DNA from: an uncultured Alphaproteobacteria bacterium
GTDB lineage: Bacteria; Pseudomonadota; Alphaproteobacteria; Caulobacterales; Hyphomonadaceae
Length of the DNA stretch: 64,000 bases
Direction: 5' to 3'
Assembly: GCA_903842595.1 (NCBI GenBank)
Contig: CAIMMO010000268.1
Coordinates: forward strand, 1-64,000
The position numbers and the translations under genes were made by a program. Positions 49,861-58,523 of this stretch are shown piece by piece. The notes under the pieces are model-generated. The model ran no database searches. It was not told the DNA's origin and was given only the letters and a program-made list of their open reading frames with translations. Every line of letters starts with the position of its first letter. The first letter of the stretch is position 1.

Positions 49861-50172
49861 ATGGGCGGCATTGATCTCGATCTTGCGACGGTGGCTGGCA
49901 TGGCGGGCCTTGGGGGCAGCACAGTCGCCGCACTGAGCGCTGCGTTTTTCTTCCGGGGGTTGATCACGCGCGTGATCGCGCAGGTGATCGCGACGACAGT
50001 CTTGTCGTTCGTCGGCTTCATGGCTCTGTTCCACGGGCTCGGCTTCGAGATCGTGCCGCCGAAGCAGATCGCAGGGTTCAGTATTCCCGGCGCTGAAACC
50101 TTCTCGGTACAGACCGCGCCGGCCGCGCCGGTGGATGAGGATGCCTACTCGGTAAAGTCGCCCTGGCGATAA
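49861..50172 (+). CDS. Small hypothetical membrane protein
   Basis: 103 aa with two hydrophobic stretches; ATG preceded by purine-rich GGGAGG. Confidence 0.55.
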   Translation: MGGIDLDLATVAGMAGLGGSTVAALSAAFFFRGLITRVIAQVIATTVLSFVGFMALFHGLGFEIVPPKQIAGFSIPGAETFSVQTAPAAPVDEDAYSVKSPWR

Positions 50173-50413
50173 GGCCGCCCGGCGAAGCATCGCCCGCGCC
50201 GTCTCAGCCGGGGCGCGGGAGGGTGCGCCCCAGCAATCCACCGAGGTCCGTGCAGGTCAGCAGCCGCTTGCACATCCGCAAGCCTGTCGGGCCAGGGAGC
50301 CTGCGTAACTCGTGCGGGAATGCAAGGATCGATCGCCTTTCCAAGGCAGCGCCTTTTCCGGCCTCAGGCCCTTCAGGTCTCCGCGCAGCAGACAGCTGCG
50401 GGTTGCCTGACGG

Positions 50414-53400
50414 TCATTCGGCGGCTTTCAGCTCCAGTGGCGCTGCCAATCGCGCAACCGATTCCCTGGGCACGACATGAACGAAGTTGCCTAGCTCCAG
50501 CTGCCAGTTGGCGAGGATCGTCCTTCCGTGAAGCGAGCCAGTACGCTTCACGTGCTCCTCGATGAGGTCGCGCAGCACCTTGCTCCAGTGATCGGTGACC
50601 ACGGGGCGCCAGAGAATGGTCTCGGCGTTCGCCATCAGCGCAAACCGCTGCTGCGGATCGTAGACGAAGGCCATGCCCCCCGTCATGCCGGCGCCGAAAT
50701 TCTGGCCGACCGCACCGAGGATCACCGCCATACCGCCGGTCATGTATTCGCAGCCATTCGATCCGCAACCTTCGACCACGACCGTCGCGCCGGAATTGCG
50801 TACGGCGAAGCGTTCGCCTGCCTGACCTGCGGCGAAGAGATTGCCGGAGGTCGCGCCGTAGAGAACCGTATTGCCGATGATGGTGTTGTCCTTCGCGGCA
50901 AACCTTGCGGTCGATGGCGGCCTGATGATGATGGTCGCGCCTGACAGGCCCTTGCCGACATAGTCGTTGGCGTCACCCACGACTTCGAGCGTCAGGCCCT
51001 TGACGCCGAAGGCGCCGAGCGACTGGCCGCACGAGCCTTCCAGCGTCACCCGGAGACGATCCTCGGGAAGGCCATCCATGCCGTACTTGCGCACGATGTG
51101 AGACGAGGCGCGCGTGCCGATGGCGCGCTGCGTGTTCCTGACGTGATAGTCGAGCTGCATCTTCTCGCCGCGCTCGAAGAAGGGCGCGCCGTCGCGCAGG
51201 ATCTGCTCATCCAGCGCGTCGGGCACTTCGTTGCGAAGCGTCGGCTTGTAGGCGACTTTCGCTGTCGGATCGGCGCGCACTAGCAGCGGTGACAGGTCGA
51301 GGTCGTCGAGCATCGCCGAACCGCGCGAGACCTGATGCAGCAGGTCGGTGCGGCCGATCACCTCGTCGAGACGGGAGAAACCAAGCTCGGCGAGGACTTC
51401 ACGCACCTCCTCGGCGATGAAGGTCATCAGGTTGACGACCTTGTCCGCCGTGCCGGTGAACTTCGCGCGCAGGCGCTCGTCCTGCGTGCAGACACCGACG
51501 GGGCAGGTGTTGGAGTGGCACTGGCGCACCATGATGCAGCCCATGGCCAGCAGACTGGCGGTTCCGATGCCATACTCTTCCGCGCCAAGCATCGCCGCCA
51601 TCACGATGTCGCGCCCTGTGCGGAGTCCGCCATCGGTACGCAGCGTGACCTGGTCGCGCAGGTTGTTGAGCGTCAGAACGTGGTGGGCTTCGGCAAGCCC
51701 GATCTCCCACGGCAGGCCGGCGAACTTGATCGACGACTGGGGTGATGCGCCGGTGCCGCCGACATGACCGGAGATCAGGATGACGTCGGCCTTGGCTTTC
51801 GCAACGCCTGCCGCGATCGTACCGACGCCGGAGCGCGAGACGAGTTTCACGCAGACGCGGCAGTCGGGGTTGATCTGCTTCAGGTCGTAGATGAGCTGGG
51901 CGAGGTCCTCGATCGAATAGATGTCGTGGTGCGGCGGCGGCGAGATCAGCATGACGCCGGGCGTTGCATAGCGGTTGCGTGCGATGAACTCGGTGACCTT
52001 GAATCCCGGAAGCTGGCCGCCTTCCCCGGGCTTGGCCCCCTGCGCGACCTTGATCTCGAGCTCCTTGCAGTTGTTGAGATACTCCGCCGTGACGCCGAAC
52101 CGGCCCGAGGCGACCTGCTTGATCATCGAGTTGGCGTTGTCGCCGTTGGGCATCGGTTTGTAGCGCTCGCGTACTTCGCCGCCCTCGCCGGACACGGACT
52201 TCGCGCCGATGCGGTTCATGGCGATGTTGAGCGTGCCGTGCGCTTCTGGCCCCAGCGCACCGAGCGACATGCCTGGCGTGACGAAGCGCTTGCGGATCTC
52301 GTTGACCGACTGGACATCGTGCAACGAGGCCGGTTTCGGCTGTGGCTTGAAGTCGAGCAGGTCGCGCAGCTGCACCATCTTCTTCTTCGCGTTCGCGAGT
52401 TTCGAATACTTGCGGAAGGCGGCGTAGGAGTTGGTGTCGCAGGCGTGCTGAAGCGCATGGATCAGCTCGCCCGAGAGGGCGTGCGTGTCGCCGCTTGCGC
52501 GGACGCGGTAGAAGCCGCCGATCGGCAGCACGGCGACGGAGGCGCTCCACGCCTTGGCGTGCAGGTCGATCGCCTTGCGTTGCAGTCCCGCGAGGCCGAT
52601 GCCGGAGATGCGGCTGGTCATGCCGGGGAAGTAGTCGGCGACGAGCGCGCGGGAGAGGCCGAGCGCCTCGAAGTTATAGCCGCCGCGATAGGACGAGATG
52701 ACCGAAATTCCCATCTTGGAGAGAATCTTGAGCAGGCCCGCCTCGATCGATTTCTTGTAGTTCAGCACGATCTGGCCGAGCGTCCTGTCGCCGAACAGTC
52801 CCTTGGCGTGACGGTCTGCAAGCGTTTCCTGGGCCATGTACGCGTTGACGCAGGTCGCACCCACGCCGACGAGCACCGCAAAGTAGTGCGTGTCCATGCA
52901 CTCAGCCGATCGGACGGTGATCGAGCAGAAGGTGCGCAGGCCGTGGCTGACCAGCCATGAGTGAACGGCGCCGGCAGCGAGGATCATCGGGATCCCGGCG
53001 CGATCCGCGCTCTGGCCTTCATCGGTCAGGATGATGTGGCCGCGGCCGGAGGAGACGGCGACGCGCGCTTCTTCGCGGATGCGGGCGACCGCTTCGCGCA
53101 GGGCGACGCCCGGCGAGCCCACGGAATCGACCGGGCCAGACAGAGAGAAAGTGCAGTCGATGACAGCGACCTGTTCGCCAATCGTCTCAAGCATGCGCGT
53201 ATACATCCCGTTTGTGAGCACGGGGCTCTCCAGCACGAAGACGTTGGTCTGCGTCGCATCCTGCGCGAGGATGTTGCCGAGGTTCTTGAAGCGCGTCCGC
53301 AGGCTCATCACCCGTTCCTCGCGCAGCGGATCGATGGGCGGGTTGGTGACCTGCGCGAAGTTCTGCCGGAAAAAGTGCGATAGCGGACGGTGAACGTCCG

Positions 53401-54967
53401 AGAGGACGGCGAGGGGGCTGTCATCGCCCATCGAGCCAATGGCTTCCTTGCCGTCTTCTGCCATCGGCGAGAGGATCAGCTCGACGTCTTCCATCGTGAA
53501 GCCGGCTGCGTGCTGGCGGCGCAGGAACTCCGAACGCTCGGCATAGAGGCGCAGCTCCGGACCGGGGCCGATCACGGGCTCCAGTTCGACGACGTTGGAC
53601 AGCCACTGCTCGTAAGGGTGGCTGCTCGCGAGGCGGTCGATCAGCGCTGTGTGCTCGTAGAACTTCCCGTCGCGCACATCGACGGCGATCATGCCGCCAG
53701 GCGGAACGCGGCCCTTGCGCGTGATGATCTCTTCGTTGATCGAGCACATGCCGGCCTCGGAGCCGACTGCGAGCACGCCGTCTTCTGTGAGCGCATAGCG
53801 CATGGGGCGCAGGCCGTTGCGGTCCATGCCGGCGATGGCCCAGCGGCCGTCGAACATGGCGAGGGCCGCCGGACCGTCCCATGGCTCCATCACAGAGTTG
53901 GCGTACGCATAAAGCGCCTGGTGCGCGCGCGGCATGATGCGCTCATCGCGCGAGAGCGGCTCGGGTACGAGCAGGGTTTTCGCCATTGGGCCAGGGCGCC
54001 CGGCGCGCACCAGCAATTCGAATGCATTGTCGAGCGCAGCTGAGTCAGATCCGCCCGGCTGGATCACGGGCTTCACATCATCGCCATGCTCGCCGAACAC
54101 GTCCGAGACCATCTTGATCTCGTGGCTCTTCATCCAGTTGATGTTGCCCGAGATCGTGTTGATCTCGCCATTGTGTGCAAGCATCCGGAAGGGCTGGGCG
54201 AGGCGCCATTGCGGGAACGTGTTGGTCGAATAGCGCTGGTGGTAGATCGCGACGGCCGAGACAAATCGCGGATCCTTCAGGTCGAGATAGAAGGCGTCGA
54301 TGTCCTGGGCAAGGAACATGCCCTTGTAGATCAGCGCCCGCGAGGAGAACGAGCACAGATAGAGGTCGAGGTTCGAGGCGCGCGCGCGGTTCTCGATCCG
54401 GCGGCGGCAGATGTAGAGCGCGCGCTCCAGCTCGGCAGGCTCGCGCTTCAGCTGATCGGAGAACAGGATCTGCTCGATCTCGGGGCGCGTGGCGTTCGCC
54501 TTCATGCCGATGACGGATGTGTCGATCGGCGGCTGGCGCCAGCCATAGATGTAGAAGCCGAAGCGAACGACCTCTGTCTCGATGATCGAACGGGCCTTTT
54601 CCTGGGCCGCAAGATCGGTGCGTGGCAGGAAGATCTGGCCGACGCAGACCTGCCGGTCGTCACTGATCGTGTGGCCCATGCCGCGCACGGCGTCGCGGAA
54701 GAAATCCTGCGGGACATCGACTCGGATGCCTGCGCCATCGCCGGTCTTGCCATCGGCGTCGACAGCGCCGCGGTGGTAGACCGCCTTCAGGGCGCGGATC
54801 GCCATCTCGACGATTTCGCGGCGCGGCGTTCCATCAATCTGCGCCACAAGACCGACGCCGCATGAGTCCTTCTCGTCGGCGGGGTCGTAGGCATTGGCCG
54901 CGATCAGCGCGTCGCGCTGCTCCGTGTAGCGTTCGAGCCATTCCTGGCCAGCTTGGTCGTGTGTCAT
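50414..54967 (-). CDS. gltB: Glutamate synthase large subunit
   Basis: 1517 aa; DSCGVGLVAQIDG GATase2 Cys, HQRYSTNTFPQWRLAQPFRMLAHNGEINTI, GGEGGEVRERY-type FMN domain, C-terminal GXGXG domain. Confidence 0.97.
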   Translation of the reverse strand: MTHDQAGQEWLERYTEQRDALIAANAYDPADEKDSCGVGLVAQIDGTPRREIVEMAIRALKAVYHRGAVDADGKTGDGAGIRVDVPQDFFRDAVRGMGHTISDDRQVCVGQIFLPRTDLAAQEKARSIIETEVVRFGFYIYGWRQPPIDTSVIGMKANATRPEIEQILFSDQLKREPAELERALYICRRRIENRARASNLDLYLCSFSSRALIYKGMFLAQDIDAFYLDLKDPRFVSAVAIYHQRYSTNTFPQWRLAQPFRMLAHNGEINTISGNINWMKSHEIKMVSDVFGEHGDDVKPVIQPGGSDSAALDNAFELLVRAGRPGPMAKTLLVPEPLSRDERIMPRAHQALYAYANSVMEPWDGPAALAMFDGRWAIAGMDRNGLRPMRYALTEDGVLAVGSEAGMCSINEEIITRKGRVPPGGMIAVDVRDGKFYEHTALIDRLASSHPYEQWLSNVVELEPVIGPGPELRLYAERSEFLRRQHAAGFTMEDVELILSPMAEDGKEAIGSMGDDSPLAVLSDVHRPLSHFFRQNFAQVTNPPIDPLREERVMSLRTRFKNLGNILAQDATQTNVFVLESPVLTNGMYTRMLETIGEQVAVIDCTFSLSGPVDSVGSPGVALREAVARIREEARVAVSSGRGHIILTDEGQSADRAGIPMILAAGAVHSWLVSHGLRTFCSITVRSAECMDTHYFAVLVGVGATCVNAYMAQETLADRHAKGLFGDRTLGQIVLNYKKSIEAGLLKILSKMGISVISSYRGGYNFEALGLSRALVADYFPGMTSRISGIGLAGLQRKAIDLHAKAWSASVAVLPIGGFYRVRASGDTHALSGELIHALQHACDTNSYAAFRKYSKLANAKKKMVQLRDLLDFKPQPKPASLHDVQSVNEIRKRFVTPGMSLGALGPEAHGTLNIAMNRIGAKSVSGEGGEVRERYKPMPNGDNANSMIKQVASGRFGVTAEYLNNCKELEIKVAQGAKPGEGGQLPGFKVTEFIARNRYATPGVMLISPPPHHDIYSIEDLAQLIYDLKQINPDCRVCVKLVSRSGVGTIAAGVAKAKADVILISGHVGGTGASPQSSIKFAGLPWEIGLAEAHHVLTLNNLRDQVTLRTDGGLRTGRDIVMAAMLGAEEYGIGTASLLAMGCIMVRQCHSNTCPVGVCTQDERLRAKFTGTADKVVNLMTFIAEEVREVLAELGFSRLDEVIGRTDLLHQVSRGSAMLDDLDLSPLLVRADPTAKVAYKPTLRNEVPDALDEQILRDGAPFFERGEKMQLDYHVRNTQRAIGTRASSHIVRKYGMDGLPEDRLRVTLEGSCGQSLGAFGVKGLTLEVVGDANDYVGKGLSGATIIIRPPSTARFAAKDNTIIGNTVLYGATSGNLFAAGQAGERFAVRNSGATVVVEGCGSNGCEYMTGGMAVILGAVGQNFGAGMTGGMAFVYDPQQRFALMANAETILWRPVVTDHWSKVLRDLIEEHVKRTGSLHGRTILANWQLELGNFVHVVPRESVARLAAPLELKAAE

Positions 54968-55389
54968 GAAGGCTCGCCCGGTGGCTGGAAGCGCGCAACG
55001 ACCTCTGCGCCTGTCACGCGCGGTGCATTGCCGGAAAAGTCGTAGTGCTCCGGCTTCTCATCGATGAAGACATGCTCGTCGATCTGCCTGATCGCTCCCT
55101 GATCATCGAGGCTTCCGGCCGACACGTTGATGTAGTCGCCATCGACCAGACGGTAGAACAGGGTCGTACCGCATGCTGTGCAGGAGCCTCGCTCGGCCCA
55201 GTCCGAGGAGCGATGCCAGCGAATGGTCGCAGGGGTCTTTATGTCTATGCCAGCAGCGAATGTCAGCGTCATGGCGGGGCTGCCTGTCCAGCGCCGACAG
55301 CTGGCGCAGTGGCAGACCTGCATGATGAAGTCGCCCATGCCGGTGTAGGTGGCGGCCCCGCAGAGGCAGTGTCCGGTGTGCGTCAACAT
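54964..55389 (-). CDS. GFA family protein (glutathione-dependent formaldehyde-activating-like)
   Basis: GHCLCGAATYTG, QVCHCASCRRWTGS, GSCTACGTTLFYR zinc motifs. Confidence 0.9.
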   Translation of the reverse strand: MLTHTGHCLCGAATYTGMGDFIMQVCHCASCRRWTGSPAMTLTFAAGIDIKTPATIRWHRSSDWAERGSCTACGTTLFYRLVDGDYINVSAGSLDDQGAIRQIDEHVFIDEKPEHYDFSGNAPRVTGAEVVARFQPPGEPS

Positions 55390-55739
55390 CAGAATTTCTC
55401 CTCACCGTGCTTGCGGTGCGGGTCGGGAAAGTCGCGGTAGAGGGCGGCCTGGAAATTGTGGACAAGCGCGCTGACACCGTGATGGGCACCTTCGATCGGC
55501 TCGTCGCGCCTCGAGGCCGAGGTGAAGGCTGCGTCCAGTTGCGTGAGGTCACGCGTCTCGATCAGGATCTGGAATTCGCCAAGGCCTGGCATGCCAAGGC
55601 CGAGCTTGCGCCGCAGCAGGCGCCATCCCTCGATCCGGCCATCGGCTTTCAGCGCGCCAAGATATGTTTCGAGGGCGGCAAGGAACCGCGTATCCCGCAC
55701 GCCAGGCTTGAGGTCGACGGAGATCTGATAGATGTCCAT
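55389..55739 (-). CDS. DUF6614-like protein
   Basis: MDIYQISVDLKPGVRDTRFLAALETYLGALKADGRIEGWRLLRRKLGLGMPGLGEFQILIETRDLTQLDAAF...ALYRDFPDPHRKHGEEKF. Confidence 0.6.
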   Translation of the reverse strand: MDIYQISVDLKPGVRDTRFLAALETYLGALKADGRIEGWRLLRRKLGLGMPGLGEFQILIETRDLTQLDAAFTSASRRDEPIEGAHHGVSALVHNFQAALYRDFPDPHRKHGEEKF

Positions 55740-55745
55740 CGTGGC

Positions 55746-57197
55746 CTACTCCGCAGCAACGCGCGCAGAAGCGGCGCGCGCTTTCAGGTAAGCGTCGATC
55801 GAGGCCGCGGCGTCGCGGCCTTCCTTGATCGCCCAGACGACAAGTGATGCGCCGCGCACGATGTCGCCGGCGGCGAAGACGCCGTCCATCGATGTCATCA
55901 TGGTGCGGTAGTCGACTTTCACCGCCCCCCAGCGGTTCACGGCAAGGACGCGCTGGTTGAACTGCGAGGGCAGATCCTCGGGGTCGAAACCCAGCGCCTT
56001 GATGACCATGTCGGCCTTCGCCTCATACTCTGAGCCGGGGATTTCCTCGGGCGCCTGGCGGCCGGACGCGTCCGGCGGGCCAAGGCGCATGCGGACGGCG
56101 CGTACGCCCTTCACCCCGCCGCCTTTCTTCTCGGCGACGGCGCTGGGTGCGGCCAGCCAGTCGAACTTGACGCCCTCTTCCTCGGCATTGGCGACTTCGC
56201 GTTGCGAGCCGGGCATGTTGGCGCGGTCGCGGCGATAGAGGCAGGTGACGGATTTCGCACCCTGCCGGATTGCGGTGCGCACGCAGTCCATCGCGGTGTC
56301 GCCGCCGCCGATGACCACGACATTCTTTTTCGCCGCATCGAGCTTGCCGTTGTCGAAGTCAGCCACTGTCTCGCCAAGGCCGACCCTGTTGGCGGCGATC
56401 AGGAAGTCGAGCGCCTTGAGCACGCCCTTCGCCGTGTTTCCGGGCGTCTGCATCTCCCGTGCGGCATAGACGCCGGTCGCGACCAGGACCGCGTCATGCC
56501 TTGCGCGCAGCTCGGCGAAGCTGATGTCCCTGCCGATGTCGGTGTTGAGCACGAACGTCACGCCGCCGTCCGCGAGGCGCTTTACGCGACGCTCGACGAT
56601 CTCTTTCTCGAGCTTGAAATTCGGGATGCCGTAGATCAGGAGACCGCCTGCGCGGTCGTGGCGATCATAAACGGTGACCTGGTAGCCAGCTGCGCGAAGT
56701 TCGTCGGCCGCCGAGAGGCCGGCAGGGCCTGCGCCGATGATGCCGATGCTTTCGACGCGTTCGCGTGGGGGTGCGATCGGCTGCACCCAGCCGCGATCCC
56801 AGGCCGTGTCGGTAATGTAGCGTTCGACTGCGCCGATCGTCACTGAACCATGCCCCGACTGTTCGATGACGCAGGCGCCTTCGCACAGCCGATCCTGGGG
56901 GCAGATACGGCCGCAGATCTCCGGCATGTTCGATGTGGCAGCGGAGATCTCATAGGCCTCCTGCAGCCGTCCGGTCGCTGTCAGCATCAGCCAATCGGGG
57001 ATGTTGTTCTGGAGCGGGCAGTGCGTCTGGCAGAACGGCACGCCGCATTGCGAGCAGCGGGAGGCCTGCTCATTGGCCTTGGCTGCAATGAAGTCGGCGT
57101 AGATTTCGTGGAAGTCGGCGCGGCGTTCGTCCGGCTCACGCTTGTCGGGCGTCTGCTGGTCGACGGACACAAAAGTGAGCATGCGCTGCTGCGCCAT
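55746..57197 (-). CDS. gltD: Glutamate synthase small subunit
   Basis: ASRCSQCGVPFCQTHCPLQNNIPDW, GICPQDRLCEGACVIEQ-type Fe-S region, GIIGAGPAGLSAADELRAAGYQVTVYDRHDRAGGLL; start at 57197 inside ORF. Confidence 0.95.
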   Translation of the reverse strand: MAQQRMLTFVSVDQQTPDKREPDERRADFHEIYADFIAAKANEQASRCSQCGVPFCQTHCPLQNNIPDWLMLTATGRLQEAYEISAATSNMPEICGRICPQDRLCEGACVIEQSGHGSVTIGAVERYITDTAWDRGWVQPIAPPRERVESIGIIGAGPAGLSAADELRAAGYQVTVYDRHDRAGGLLIYGIPNFKLEKEIVERRVKRLADGGVTFVLNTDIGRDISFAELRARHDAVLVATGVYAAREMQTPGNTAKGVLKALDFLIAANRVGLGETVADFDNGKLDAAKKNVVVIGGGDTAMDCVRTAIRQGAKSVTCLYRRDRANMPGSQREVANAEEEGVKFDWLAAPSAVAEKKGGGVKGVRAVRMRLGPPDASGRQAPEEIPGSEYEAKADMVIKALGFDPEDLPSQFNQRVLAVNRWGAVKVDYRTMMTSMDGVFAAGDIVRGASLVVWAIKEGRDAAASIDAYLKARAASARVAAE

Positions 57198-57436
57198 GGG
57201 TGCACCCGGGGTTGGACGGCAGAGCCTCCATGCCGCCCCGCCTGGCGGTCTGCAATCAGATTCTGCAATAAAAGAACCAAACAGGACATAAAGGCGTTCG
57301 GTATGCACTCTGACCGCGCGGTCTGGTCAGCCAATGAGCAAAGAACAGTCCCAAGCGGGACGTATACGCAGGTAACCCAACTTCCACCATAAACGGGCGA
57401 CACCAGCGAACATCTCCAGCGACCCGGGCGGAATTC

Positions 57437-58273
57437 ATGGACGCGACGACAATCCTGCAGGCGATCCTGCTCGGCCTGGTGGAAGGGCTCACCGAGTTCA
57501 TCCCGGTTTCCTCAACCGGCCACCTCCTGCTGACGCAGACGGCGCTGGGGCTGACCTCGCCGTTCTGGACGACCTTCACCGTGATGATTCAGCTGGGTGC
57601 GATTCTGGCGGTGGTGGTGCTCTATTTCGGCCGCCTCTGGAACGTGCTGGTCACGCTGCCGACCGAGCCTGCCTCACGCCGCTTCGCGCTGTCGGTCATT
57701 ATCGCCTGCGCGCCGGCTTTCCTTGCCGGTTTCCTCCTGCACGATTTCATCAAGGCCTATCTGTTCACGGGACTGGAGCTGATCTGCTGGTCGCTGATTG
57801 CCGGCGGCGTCGTGCTTCTGGTGATCGACCGCATCGCTCCGGCTCCAGCAGATCACAGCGCGATGACCCTGCCGCTCCACAAGGCGGCGATCATCGGCCT
57901 TTTCCAGATCCTGTCGATCATACCCGGCGTGTCGCGCTCGGGCTCGACTATCGTCGGCTCGATGCTGCTGAAGATCGACAAGCGCGCAGCGGCTGAGTTC
58001 TCGTTCTTCCTTGCGATCCCCATCATGGTCGGCGCCTTCGTGCTGGACATCTGGGAGAGCCGCGATTTTCTGACCAGCGACAATCTGGGCATCATCGCCG
58101 TAGGCTTTATCGCCAGCTTCGTGTTTGGCCTGATCGTGGTGAAGCTGATGCTCGATTTCGTGCAGAAGCGCGGCTTTGCGCCCTTCGGCTGGTGGCGCAT
58201 TCTTGTCGGCGCTGCCGGCCTGGCGGCGATCTACACCGGCGTCTGGAGCAGTGCTGTTCCGGTCGCGATGTAG
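57437..58273 (+). CDS. uppP: Undecaprenyl-diphosphate phosphatase
   Basis: LGLVEGLTEFIPVSSTGHLLL, IPGVSRSGSTIVGSMLL. Confidence 0.97.
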   Translation: MDATTILQAILLGLVEGLTEFIPVSSTGHLLLTQTALGLTSPFWTTFTVMIQLGAILAVVVLYFGRLWNVLVTLPTEPASRRFALSVIIACAPAFLAGFLLHDFIKAYLFTGLELICWSLIAGGVVLLVIDRIAPAPADHSAMTLPLHKAAIIGLFQILSIIPGVSRSGSTIVGSMLLKIDKRAAAEFSFFLAIPIMVGAFVLDIWESRDFLTSDNLGIIAVGFIASFVFGLIVVKLMLDFVQKRGFAPFGWWRILVGAAGLAAIYTGVWSSAVPVAM

Positions 58274-58282
58274 GAGAGGCCT

Positions 58283-58389
58283 TCACCGCCGCCCGGTTAT
58301 CGGCCGCAGAACGCTCCGCAGCACGAGCGCGGCCAAGCAGACGATGACGAAGATGCCGACAGTGGCGCGTCACGTCGTTGAGCGGGCCG
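58283..58389 (-). pseudogene. Frameshifted 3' remnant of a GlsB/YeaQ-like gene (paralogue of 60576..60908)
   Basis: Minus strand reads GPLNDVTR-[+1 shift]-TVGIFVIVCLAALVLRSVLRPITGRR*, matching GPLNDVTRWLDVFVVSFLGALVLRSILRPITGKG* of the intact gene. Confidence 0.75.
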
Positions 58390-58523
58390 TTTCTCACTCC
58401 AGCGTGAGCCGACGAGGCCCGAAATGGGTGATGTTTGTCTCGAAATTCTAACGGCCGACAGGAGTAATTTAACCGCTGTGCGCGACACTGTGCTGATCAC
58501 TTACATCTCTGGGTAGAATCGGC

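Noticed and set aside
51764-52960. 398-aa plus-strand ORF
   Set aside because: Antisense shadow of gltB.
58107-58397. 96-aa minus-strand ORF over the uppP 3' end
   Set aside because: Begins in the GlsB-like remnant, then reads the wrong frame and antisense of uppP; explained as a pseudogene fragment.
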